From assembly GCA_934435195.1 (NCBI GenBank), contig CAKSAJ010000006.1, positions 1 through 64,000 of the forward strand: 64,000 nt of DNA, given 5' to 3'. Shown here in pieces: positions 52,360-60,789 of this stretch (within the stretch, counting starts at the first letter, position 1; every line of letters starts with the position of its first letter). Below the pieces are notes generated by a model that saw only the letters and a list, made by a program, of their open reading frames with translations, was not told where the DNA came from and did not search any database. A program made the position numbers and the translations under genes. The stretch is from an uncultured Schaedlerella sp. GTDB lineage: Bacteria > Bacillota > Clostridia > Lachnospirales > Lachnospiraceae.

Positions 52360-53772
52360 ATGCTATTTAGCAGCATTACATTTTTATTTATATTTTTACC
52401 ACTGACATTGCTTTTGTATTATCTTGTTCCAGTTAGGATGAAGAACTATGTGATGTTGGCGGCGAGTTTGATTTTTTATGCATGGGGCGAACCTGTTTAT
52501 ATTATTTTAATGATTCTCTCCATCATATTGAATTATTTTTGTGGACAGGATATTTACGAAAAACGGGATAATGCAAGGGCTATGAAGATGAGCCTTATGT
52601 TTGGAGTGGTAATGAATCTGTTGATTCTTGGATTCTTCAAATATTATGGGCTGCTTATGGATACGATCAATGCAATTTTGCCAATCGACATTCCGTATCG
52701 TGTGCTGGCTTTGCCAATCGGAATTTCATTTTATACATTCCAGGCAATGTCCTATTTGATCGATGTATATCGAAAAGAAGTAAAACCACAGGAAAATATT
52801 TTATACTTCGCATTGTATATTTCAATGTTTCCACAGTTGATAGCAGGACCGATCGTCCGCTATATTGACATCGAAGAGCAGTTAAAGGAACGTAGTATCA
52901 ACTCGACTAAGTTTGGCGAGGGTGCAATGTATTTTATCCGGGGATTAGCAAAGAAAGTAGTTCTGGCAAATACATTCGGATCGGTATATGAACAGGTTGC
53001 TGCGATGCAGATGGGTTCATTTTCAACCTTGACAGCGTGGGTAGGAGCAATCGCGTATGCATTCCAGATTTATTTCGACTTCGGCGGTTATTCGGATATG
53101 GCAATTGGTCTTGGCAAGATGTTCGGGTTTGAATTTTTGCCAAACTTTAATTATCCGTATATTGCCAAAAGCATTACAGATTTCTGGAGAAGATGGCACA
53201 TTTCACTGAGCACATGGTTCCGTGAATATGTATATATTCCGCTCGGAGGAAATCGCTGTACTCCATCGAGACATATCCTAAATCTGTTGATCGTATGGAT
53301 GTTAACCGGATTATGGCATGGAGCACAATGGAACTTTATGTTCTGGGGATTATATTACGGAGTGATTCTTATTTTAGAAAAATATCTCTGGGGAAGTAAG
53401 ATTGAGAAGCTTCCATCAGCAGTCCAGCACATTTATGCATTTGTATTGGTTTTGTTTGGATGGGTATTTTTCTTCAGCCCGACATTGGGATATGCAGGTC
53501 AGTATCTGAAAGTGATGTTTGGTATTGGTGCAAAAGGAATTTTTGATAAGCAGGGATTCTTTATGATTTTTACAAACTGGTTGTTGATCGTAATAGCAAT
53601 TCTGGCATCTGCACCAAGAGGATACAAGCTGTTGAAGAAGATAACAGGATGCTGGCAAAGCGAAGAAGTAAGATCTATCGTAACTTGTGCAGTTTATATT
53701 GCAATGTTCTTACTTTGTATTGCATTCCTTGTAACAGAGACATATAATCCATTTTTATATTTTAGATTCTAG
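52360..53772 (+). CDS. MBOAT-family O-acyltransferase (AlgI/DltB-like)
   Basis: This 470-residue membrane protein with about eleven helices should move acyl groups across the membrane to surface polymers. DFWRRWHISLSTWFREYVYI (about 270-290) and the catalytic-His segment LTGLWHGAQWNF (about 315) are the AlgI/DltB signatures. GGTGGAGGGAG precedes the ATG. The following DHHW protein is the usual extracellular partner that transfers acetate. Confidence 0.95.
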   Translation: MLFSSITFLFIFLPLTLLLYYLVPVRMKNYVMLAASLIFYAWGEPVYIILMILSIILNYFCGQDIYEKRDNARAMKMSLMFGVVMNLLILGFFKYYGLLMDTINAILPIDIPYRVLALPIGISFYTFQAMSYLIDVYRKEVKPQENILYFALYISMFPQLIAGPIVRYIDIEEQLKERSINSTKFGEGAMYFIRGLAKKVVLANTFGSVYEQVAAMQMGSFSTLTAWVGAIAYAFQIYFDFGGYSDMAIGLGKMFGFEFLPNFNYPYIAKSITDFWRRWHISLSTWFREYVYIPLGGNRCTPSRHILNLLIVWMLTGLWHGAQWNFMFWGLYYGVILILEKYLWGSKIEKLPSAVQHIYAFVLVLFGWVFFFSPTLGYAGQYLKVMFGIGAKGIFDKQGFFMIFTNWLLIVIAILASAPRGYKLLKKITGCWQSEEVRSIVTCAVYIAMFLLCIAFLVTETYNPFLYFRF

Positions 53773-53780
53773 GTGAAAAA

Positions 53781-54956
53781 ATGCAGAATAGTAGAAAGAG
53801 AAAAAGAAGTGGCTGGAAAATAGAACATATAATAGGAACAGCATTTGTTGTATGTATCGTATTTTTCCTTGTATTAAATATTATCGTTCCGAATAAAGAA
53901 ATGTCGGAAGAGGAGAATCGAATGTTGGCGGGCAGACCGAAGCTGACATTTGAGAGTCTGGTTTCCGGAGATTTTATGGACAAATTTGAAACCTATCAGG
54001 CAGATCAGTTCGTGGGAAGGAATGCCTGGAGAAAATTAAAGACGACTTTAGACAGAATTGGCGGAAGCAAAGAAGAGAATGGCGTTTTAATTGGGAAAAA
54101 AGGCCAGCTGATGGAAGAAATCGCAACACCGGATCAGGAACAGTTGAATGCGAATCTGAAAGCTATGAAATCATTTGCGAAATCTTATCCGGATATCAAT
54201 ACATCAGTAATGCTTGTTCCGGATGCTGCAAATGTATTGAAAAACCGTTTGCCGGCACTGGCAACAGTTGCAGATCAAAATCGTATGTTTTCACAGGCAA
54301 AACGAGAACTTGGAGAGTCAATCAACTGGATCGATGTGACAAGTTCACTTAAGAAGCATACAGACGAGAAGATTTTCTATAAGACAGATCATCACTGGAC
54401 AAGCCTTGGAGCATTTTATGCATTTGGAGATGCTGTGGAGTCATTGAATATCAAATCGGACGCAGTAAGTAACTTCGTGGCATATCCAATATCAACCACA
54501 TTTAACGGAACCTTGTCCGCAAAGGCAGGATGCAGATTAGGCGAGAAGGAACAGATTGATATCTATGTTCCGAAAGATTCGGACGCAGATATTTTGGTAA
54601 GTTATATTGATGAACAGAAAAAAACAGCATCCTTATATGATTCTTCAAAATTAAAGACAAGAGATCAGTATGGTGTATTTTTAGGTGGTAACACATCGGT
54701 TATTGATATTAAAACAACATCCGAGGAGTCACGGAGAATTTTAATCATAAAAGATTCGTTTGCAAATAGTTTCATTCCGTTTTTGACACCATATTTTAGA
54801 GAAATCGTAGTCGTAGACCCGAGATATTATAGTGGAACGATTCAGGACATCATGGATTCTTATCGAATTACAGATGCGTTATTCTTATACAGCGGAAATA
54901 CATTTTTCCAGGATAATAACATTAGTGGAATGTTAGGAGCAGGTGAAAGTGAGTAA
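53781..54956 (+). CDS. DHHW-family (AlgX/AlgJ-like) surface acetyltransferase partner
   Basis: This 391-residue protein has an N-terminal membrane anchor (about 13-35) and an SGNH-like extracytoplasmic domain. KTDHHWTSLGAF (about 197-208) gives the family name and carries catalytic Asp/His. KDSFANSF (about 325) carries the probable Ser nucleophile. It should accept acetyl groups from the MBOAT protein and place them on an exopolysaccharide or cell-wall polymer. It overlaps the rluF start by eight bases. Confidence 0.9.
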   Translation: MQNSRKRKRSGWKIEHIIGTAFVVCIVFFLVLNIIVPNKEMSEEENRMLAGRPKLTFESLVSGDFMDKFETYQADQFVGRNAWRKLKTTLDRIGGSKEENGVLIGKKGQLMEEIATPDQEQLNANLKAMKSFAKSYPDINTSVMLVPDAANVLKNRLPALATVADQNRMFSQAKRELGESINWIDVTSSLKKHTDEKIFYKTDHHWTSLGAFYAFGDAVESLNIKSDAVSNFVAYPISTTFNGTLSAKAGCRLGEKEQIDIYVPKDSDADILVSYIDEQKKTASLYDSSKLKTRDQYGVFLGGNTSVIDIKTTSEESRRILIIKDSFANSFIPFLTPYFREIVVVDPRYYSGTIQDIMDSYRITDALFLYSGNTFFQDNNISGMLGAGESE

Positions 54957-55713
54957 TCAGATTAAAAAAGAATTTCAGCAGAAAAATGAACCTGTCCGCT
55001 TGAACAAATATTTAAGCGAGGCAGGTGTATGTTCAAGAAGAAATGCGGATAAACTGATTGAGAGCGGAACAGTAACCATAGATGGAAAAAAAGCGACTAT
55101 GGGGATGAAGGTGCTGCCGGGGCAGGTTGTAAAGGTCGGAAAGAAGACAGTTTCCAGAACAGATGAGATGGTGGTTTTAGCAGTAAATAAGCCGGTCGGT
55201 ATCGTCTGTACAGAAGAGCGCAGGGAGCGCAATAGCATTGTCCGATTCTTAAATTATCCGATTCGTGTGACATACATCGGCAGATTGGATAAAGATTCGC
55301 ATGGTCTTTTACTTATGACAAATAACGGGGATATCATTAATAAAATGATGAGAGCCGGAAATCAGCATGAGAAAGAATATAAAGTGACAGTAGACAAAGA
55401 AATTACACCTGAATTTATAAAACAAATGTCGACAGGAGTTCCGATTTTGGATACTGTGACAAGACCTTGCAAGGTGACACAGATTGGAAAATATACATTT
55501 ACAATTGTGCTTACACAGGGATTGAATCGACAAATCCGCAGGATGTGCGAGGCACTTGGGTATCAGGTGAAAGATTTGTTCCGCACTCGGGTTATGAATA
55601 TAGAGTTGAATGGATTAAAAGACGGAGCATATCGGAAGTTGACCGATGCGGAGTTGAATGAATTATATGAACTGATCAAAGATTCTTCAAATGAGACAGT
55701 TCGATGGGAATAA
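54949..55713 (+). CDS. rluF: RsuA/RluF-family pseudouridine synthase
   Basis: This 254-residue enzyme has an S4 domain (about 12-70, LNKYLSEAGVCSRRNADKLI) and a catalytic domain with GRLDKDSHGLL, whose Asp is essential. Later it has HEKEYKV and GLNRQIRRMC, as in RluF-like 23S rRNA synthases. Two GTG starts (54943, 54949) exist; AGGAG spacing favours 54949. It is at the end of the acetylation operon, probably by position only. Confidence 0.9.
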   Translation: MSNQIKKEFQQKNEPVRLNKYLSEAGVCSRRNADKLIESGTVTIDGKKATMGMKVLPGQVVKVGKKTVSRTDEMVVLAVNKPVGIVCTEERRERNSIVRFLNYPIRVTYIGRLDKDSHGLLLMTNNGDIINKMMRAGNQHEKEYKVTVDKEITPEFIKQMSTGVPILDTVTRPCKVTQIGKYTFTIVLTQGLNRQIRRMCEALGYQVKDLFRTRVMNIELNGLKDGAYRKLTDAELNELYELIKDSSNETVRWE

Positions 55714-55771
55714 AAAGAACATAAACGTATAGTAGGGGTTGCTTTTAAAGTAACTATGGAGAGGAAAAAAG

Positions 55772-57724
55772 ATGGAAGATAAGAAACAGCGAATGCTGCA
55801 ACTTGTGGAAATTTTGAATCAGGCTCGCCGTGCTTATGAGCAGGAAGACAGAGAGATCATGAGCAATTACGAGTACGATAAACTGTACGATGAGTTATTG
55901 GGACTGGAGCAGGAATTAGGAATGACGCTTGCTTCCAGTCCCACAATTCATGTTGGATATGAAGTGTTAAGTGAGTTGCCAAAAGAGCGTCATGAGAAAC
56001 CGATGCTCTCATTGGATAAGACGAAAGAGGTTTCGCGTCTGAAAGAATTCTTAGGAAGTCAGAAGGCAATGCTGTCCTGGAAGATGGATGGACTTACAAT
56101 TGTCCTCACATATCGTGGCGGAGAACTGGAAAAAGCAGTTACCCGAGGAAATGGAGAAGTAGGAGAGGTTATCACAAACAATGCAAAAGTATTTAAAAAT
56201 GTACCGCTCCACATTCCGTATAAAGGAGAACTGATCCTGCGAGGAGAAGCGATTATCGGATATCATGATTTTGAAAAGATCAATGCCAAGATAGAGGATG
56301 TTGATGCGAAATATAAGAATCCAAGAAACTTGTGCAGTGGTTCAGTACGACAGTTGAACAATGAAATTACAGCAAAGAGAAATGTAAAATTCTACGCATT
56401 TACATTGGTAAAAGCAGATGATGTAGAGTTTCAAAATTCCAGAATAAAGCAGATGGACTGGCTGAAAGGACAGGGATTTGAAGTGGTAGAGCATCATCTT
56501 GTAGATGCATCTACAATTGAAGATGAGGTTTCGTGGTTTGCAGAGCATATTGCGGAAAATGATTTTCCATCAGATGGACTGGTGCTTGTGTATGATGACA
56601 TTGCATACGGACAGTCTCTGGGAACAACAGCAAAATTTCCGAGAGATTCTTTTGCATTTAAATGGGCAGATGAAATCCGAGAGACAACACTTCGTGAAAT
56701 TGAGTGGAGCGCATCAAGAACAGGGCTTATTAATCCGGTAGCAATATTTGATCCGGTCGAACTGGAAGGTACGACAGTGAGCAGGGCAAGTGTTCACAAT
56801 GTCAGTATTATGGAGGAGCTTCAGCTGGGAATTGGAGATACCATACAGGTATATAAGGCGAATATGATCATTCCTCAGATTGCAGAAAATCTGACACGGA
56901 GTGGTAATTGCGTTCCACCGAAGACATGTCCGGTCTGTGGTGGAGCAACAAAAATTTCCATGGATAACGATACAAAAACATTGTATTGTACAAATCCAAC
57001 GTGTCAGGCAAAACAGGTGAAATCATTTACGCTATTTGTCAGCAGAGATGCGATGAATATTGAAGGCTTGTCGGAAGCAACCTTGGAAAAATTAATCGAC
57101 AGGGGATTTATTAAAGATTTCTCAGACATTTTTCACGTAGAGCGTTATAAAGAAGAGATTCAGAAGATGGAAGGTTTTGGAGAAAAATCCTACGATAATC
57201 TGATGAAAAGCATCGAGCAGGCAAGAACTACGACACTTCCGAAATTAGTATACAGTCTCGGAATTGCAAATATCGGACTGGCGAACGCAAAGGTAATCTG
57301 CCGGGCATTTGATCAGAATCCGGAAAAAGTGATGAATGCAACAGAAGAAGAATTAGGTGCGATTTCCGGAGTGGGAGATGTGATCGCAAAAGCTTACGTT
57401 GATTATTTTGCAGATGAGAAACATCGAGAATTATTTGAAAAGCTCTTGTTGGAAGTGACAATCCCAAAAGAAGAACAGACAACAGAGCAAAAGTTCACAG
57501 GTATAAATTTTGTTATTACAGGAAGCGTACACCATTTTGCAAATCGTGCAGAGGTAAAAGAAGAAATCGAAAAACGCGGCGGAAAAGTGACAGGTTCGGT
57601 TACATCGAAAACAAATTATCTGATCAACAATGATGTAGAATCCACTTCTTCAAAAAATAAGAAAGCAAGAGAGCTCGGTGTTCCGATCATATCAGAAGAT
57701 GAATTTGTAGAAATGTTAAAATAA
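55772..57724 (+). CDS. ligA: NAD-dependent DNA ligase, divergent LigA
   Basis: This 650-residue protein has the full LigA domain set: Ia/adenylation (to about 310), OB fold, zinc finger (CPVCGG...CTNPTC), helix-hairpin-helix region and C-terminal BRCT. The adenylation Lys is in SWKMDGLT. Several motif positions depart from the usual: Ser replaces the Glu two residues before the Lys, TRGNGEVGE replaces TRGDGTTGE, and DGLVLVYDD lacks the Lys of DGVVIKVN. RGE, NPRN and the AFKW Lys remain. It may be a Clostridial subfamily. GAGAGGAAAA precedes the ATG. Confidence 0.9.
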   Translation: MEDKKQRMLQLVEILNQARRAYEQEDREIMSNYEYDKLYDELLGLEQELGMTLASSPTIHVGYEVLSELPKERHEKPMLSLDKTKEVSRLKEFLGSQKAMLSWKMDGLTIVLTYRGGELEKAVTRGNGEVGEVITNNAKVFKNVPLHIPYKGELILRGEAIIGYHDFEKINAKIEDVDAKYKNPRNLCSGSVRQLNNEITAKRNVKFYAFTLVKADDVEFQNSRIKQMDWLKGQGFEVVEHHLVDASTIEDEVSWFAEHIAENDFPSDGLVLVYDDIAYGQSLGTTAKFPRDSFAFKWADEIRETTLREIEWSASRTGLINPVAIFDPVELEGTTVSRASVHNVSIMEELQLGIGDTIQVYKANMIIPQIAENLTRSGNCVPPKTCPVCGGATKISMDNDTKTLYCTNPTCQAKQVKSFTLFVSRDAMNIEGLSEATLEKLIDRGFIKDFSDIFHVERYKEEIQKMEGFGEKSYDNLMKSIEQARTTTLPKLVYSLGIANIGLANAKVICRAFDQNPEKVMNATEEELGAISGVGDVIAKAYVDYFADEKHRELFEKLLLEVTIPKEEQTTEQKFTGINFVITGSVHHFANRAEVKEEIEKRGGKVTGSVTSKTNYLINNDVESTSSKNKKARELGVPIISEDEFVEMLK

Positions 57725-57819
57725 AGAGCTTGTTTACAAAAACTTCATTTGAAGTAAGAGCAATATTCCGTTATAATGAGGAATGGTATATAGATACAAA
57801 AGAACGGAGGATTTGTAAG

Positions 57820-59292
57820 ATGTCAGATCACGACACAATAATTATAGATGAAGATCAGAATCAGGATTTCAGAGAAGTAGATCTGGAAACAGTGGAAGAT
57901 CCGAAGGAAGAAGTAGTAACAGTGGAAGATTCCCAGGACGATAAAGAAGATGATTATGAGAAAGTCTGCTTTATCTGCCATCGCCCGGAAAGTGTAGCGG
58001 GTAAGATGATGGAATTTCCGAACAATATTACAGTATGTCAGGACTGTCTGCAGAAGAGTTTTGATGCAATGTCAAATATGCCGACAGATCTGAATAAGAT
58101 GATGAATATGCCGGGAGTTCAGTTTTTGAATTTATCCGATTTGGACAATCTGTTTCCACAGCAGCCAAAGATTAAGAAAAAGAAGAAAAAATCAACGAAA
58201 AAATATAAAAAATTAGATATCAAAGATATTCCGGCACCACATAAGATCAAAGAGCAGTTAGATCAATATGTAGTTGGTCAGGAATATGCTAAAAAAGCAA
58301 TGTCAGTGGCAGTATACAATCACTATAAAAGGGTTGCTACAGACACGATGGATGATATTGAGATTGAAAAATCCAATATGCTGATGATCGGACCAACAGG
58401 ATGCGGAAAAACATTTTTGGTAAAGACATTGGCAAAATTATTAGATGTGCCGTTGGCCATTACAGATGCAACATCTCTGACAGAGGCAGGCTATATCGGA
58501 GATGATATTGAAAGTGTTGTTTCTAAGCTTCTGGCAGCAGCGGATAATGATGTAGAGCGTGCTGAACAGGGAATCATTTTCATTGATGAGATTGATAAGA
58601 TAGCGAAAAAGAAAACATCCAGTCAGCGTGATGTAAGCGGAGAATCAGTACAGCAGGGAATGTTAAAGCTTCTTGAAGGTAGTGAAGTGGAAGTGCCTGT
58701 TGGAGCAAACAGTAAAAATGCAATGGTTCCGCTCACAACAGTAAATACAAAAAACATTCTTTTTATCTGTGGCGGTGCATTCCCGGATTTGGAAGAAATC
58801 ATTAAAGAAAGACTGACAAAGAAAAGTTCAATGGGATTTAATGCTGAGCTGAAAGATAAATATGATGATGACAAAGATTTGATCAGTAAGGTGACAGTAG
58901 AAGATTTAAGAAAATTCGGAATGATTCCGGAGTTTATCGGTCGTCTTCCTATTATTTTCACATTGAAAGGTCTGGATAAAGACATGCTTGTGAAAATCTT
59001 AAAAGAGCCAAAGAATGCGATATTGAAACAGTATCAGAAATTACTTGCATTAGACGAAGTAAATCTTATCTTTGATGATAGTGCACTTGAGGCAATTGCT
59101 GAAAAAGCAATGCAAAAGGATACCGGAGCCAGAGCGCTTCGTGCGATCATTGAAGAGTTTATGCTTGACATTATGTATGAAATACCGAAGGATGATAACA
59201 TCGGACAGGTGACGATCACCCGTGAATATATTGAAGGAACCGGGGGACCGATCATTGAATTGAGAGGCCAGCAGGTACCACGACTTAGTTAG
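57820..59292 (+). CDS. clpX: ClpX-like AAA+ unfoldase, divergent paralogue
   Basis: This 490-residue protein has an acidic N-terminal extension (1-45) and then a ClpX zinc domain (CFIC about 50, CQDC about 72). The AAA+ domain follows with GPTGCGKT (about 190), FIDEIDK, pore loop GYIG and sensor GARALR. The RKH pore loop that reads the ssrA tag in standard ClpX is absent (GANSKNAM in its place). The ClpP-binding tripeptide is MGF, which still fits. No clpP is adjacent. The ATG at 57820 follows CGGAGG; the frame's earlier ATG at 57730 does not. Confidence 0.88.
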   Translation: MSDHDTIIIDEDQNQDFREVDLETVEDPKEEVVTVEDSQDDKEDDYEKVCFICHRPESVAGKMMEFPNNITVCQDCLQKSFDAMSNMPTDLNKMMNMPGVQFLNLSDLDNLFPQQPKIKKKKKKSTKKYKKLDIKDIPAPHKIKEQLDQYVVGQEYAKKAMSVAVYNHYKRVATDTMDDIEIEKSNMLMIGPTGCGKTFLVKTLAKLLDVPLAITDATSLTEAGYIGDDIESVVSKLLAAADNDVERAEQGIIFIDEIDKIAKKKTSSQRDVSGESVQQGMLKLLEGSEVEVPVGANSKNAMVPLTTVNTKNILFICGGAFPDLEEIIKERLTKKSSMGFNAELKDKYDDDKDLISKVTVEDLRKFGMIPEFIGRLPIIFTLKGLDKDMLVKILKEPKNAILKQYQKLLALDEVNLIFDDSALEAIAEKAMQKDTGARALRAIIEEFMLDIMYEIPKDDNIGQVTITREYIEGTGGPIIELRGQQVPRLS

Positions 59293-59416
59293 AAAAGTTA
59301 TCGTTCATAGCTATACTATGAACGGGTATGGAAAAGGGTTCTAAAAAATATATAAGATGTCACACGTAAGTTATTGGGGGATAACGAAGTGAAAATGACA
59401 ACATAGGAGGAGCATA

Positions 59417-60688
59417 ATGAACAGCTATAGTTATCTATTGGATCTGGCAATCATACTTCTTGGCACAAAAGTATTGGGTCTTTTGACAAAGAGAGTACAG
59501 ATGCCGCAGGTAGTGGGTGCACTTTTGGCAGGACTGCTTTTGGGTCCGGTGGGATTAGGAGTGTTAAGCGAAACTGCCTTTATTCATGAAATTGCGGAAA
59601 TTGGTGTAATTGTACTGATGTTCTGTGCCGGAATGGAGACAGATATCAAAGAACTCAAAGCAAGTGGAAAAGCGTCATTTGTGATTGCACTTTGCGGTGT
59701 AATCGTGCCACTGATCGGAGGATATTTCTGTGCGTTTATATTCAACAGACCAGGAATGATTCCGTCTTATGCAAGTGCAAGCACATTTTTACAGAATATT
59801 TTTATTGGAGTAATCCTCACAGCAACGTCTGTAAGTATTACAGTTGAAACATTAAAGGAACTGGGGAAATTAAAAACACGTTCAGGAAATGCAATCCTTG
59901 GAGCAGCAATTATTGATGACATTCTTGGTATTATTGCACTTACAATTGTTACAAGTATGGCAGATGACAGTGTAAATATTGCGATTGTTCTGATTAAAGT
60001 AGTGGCATTCTTTGTATTTGCAGCAGTTGTAGGATTTGTTTTTTATAAATTTTATAAGAAATGGGTCGACGGAGCAAAAAAAGAATTACATCGTCACACA
60101 ATCGTTGCGTTTGTATTCTGTTTATTAATGTCATACATTGCAGAAGCAGTATTTGGCGTAGCAGATATCACAGGTGCATTTATCGCAGGTCTGATTATTT
60201 CTAACATAGAACGTTCAGAATATTTGCAGACTAAATTTGATACAATTTCATACATGCTGCTTTCACCGGTATTTTTTGCAAGTATTGGACTGAAGGTTGT
60301 ATTACCAAAAATGAATTTTACGATTGTTGCATTTGCAGTAGTACTTACAATTGTTGCAATTCTGACAAAAATCATTGGTTGTGGTATCGGTGCAAAAATG
60401 TGTGGATACAAGAATTATCAGGCAAAACGTATTGGTATCGGTATGATCTCGCGTGGTGAGGTGGCATTGATCGTTGCCAGCAAAGGTTCCACACTTGGAT
60501 TGTTGGGAATCGCATTTTTAGGACCTGTCATCATCGTGGTTGTAATTACGACAATTATCACACCGATTCTTCTGAAAATTGTATTCCGTGATGGAACAAA
60601 ACCGACAGAGCCAATTGCTGCCGGAGAAGAAATCAAGAGTTACTATGAGAATGTAGAAGAGATTCGTCGTGGTGAAAAGCGCGAATAA
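59417..60688 (+). CDS. Kef-type cation:proton antiporter (CPA2)
   Basis: This 423-residue membrane protein has about twelve helices. MPQVVGALLAGLLLGPVGLG near residue 30, the conserved IDDILG (about 172, ion-binding Asp pair) and a late ISRGEVALI segment mark CPA2 antiporters. It lacks the C-terminal RCK/TrkA domain of KefB/C, ending in a short charged tail. It probably exchanges Na+ or K+ for protons. GGAGGAGC precedes the ATG. A small hairpin CGTTCATAG/CTATGAACG (59302-59324) lies in the gap before it. Confidence 0.92.
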   Translation: MNSYSYLLDLAIILLGTKVLGLLTKRVQMPQVVGALLAGLLLGPVGLGVLSETAFIHEIAEIGVIVLMFCAGMETDIKELKASGKASFVIALCGVIVPLIGGYFCAFIFNRPGMIPSYASASTFLQNIFIGVILTATSVSITVETLKELGKLKTRSGNAILGAAIIDDILGIIALTIVTSMADDSVNIAIVLIKVVAFFVFAAVVGFVFYKFYKKWVDGAKKELHRHTIVAFVFCLLMSYIAEAVFGVADITGAFIAGLIISNIERSEYLQTKFDTISYMLLSPVFFASIGLKVVLPKMNFTIVAFAVVLTIVAILTKIIGCGIGAKMCGYKNYQAKRIGIGMISRGEVALIVASKGSTLGLLGIAFLGPVIIVVVITTIITPILLKIVFRDGTKPTEPIAAGEEIKSYYENVEEIRRGEKRE

Positions 60689-60711
60689 CAATAATAGAAA
60701 TTAATAAAAAG

Positions 60712-60752
60712 AGAAACATTGTAAGAGAAAATCCTGCAATGTTTCTTTTTTT
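60712..60752 (+). terminator. Terminator of the antiporter gene
   Basis: AGAAACATTG (60712-60721) pairs with CAATGTTTCT (60737-60746), followed by a T run. Confidence 0.88.
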
Positions 60753-60789
60753 ATTGCCAGGTATATGGAAAAAGCTTAGGAAAACTTTT

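Noticed and set aside
59302..59324. Hairpin CGTTCATAG/CTATGAACG as a terminator of clpX.
   Set aside because: No T tract follows. It may be a regulatory or incidental hairpin, so it is only mentioned with the antiporter gene.
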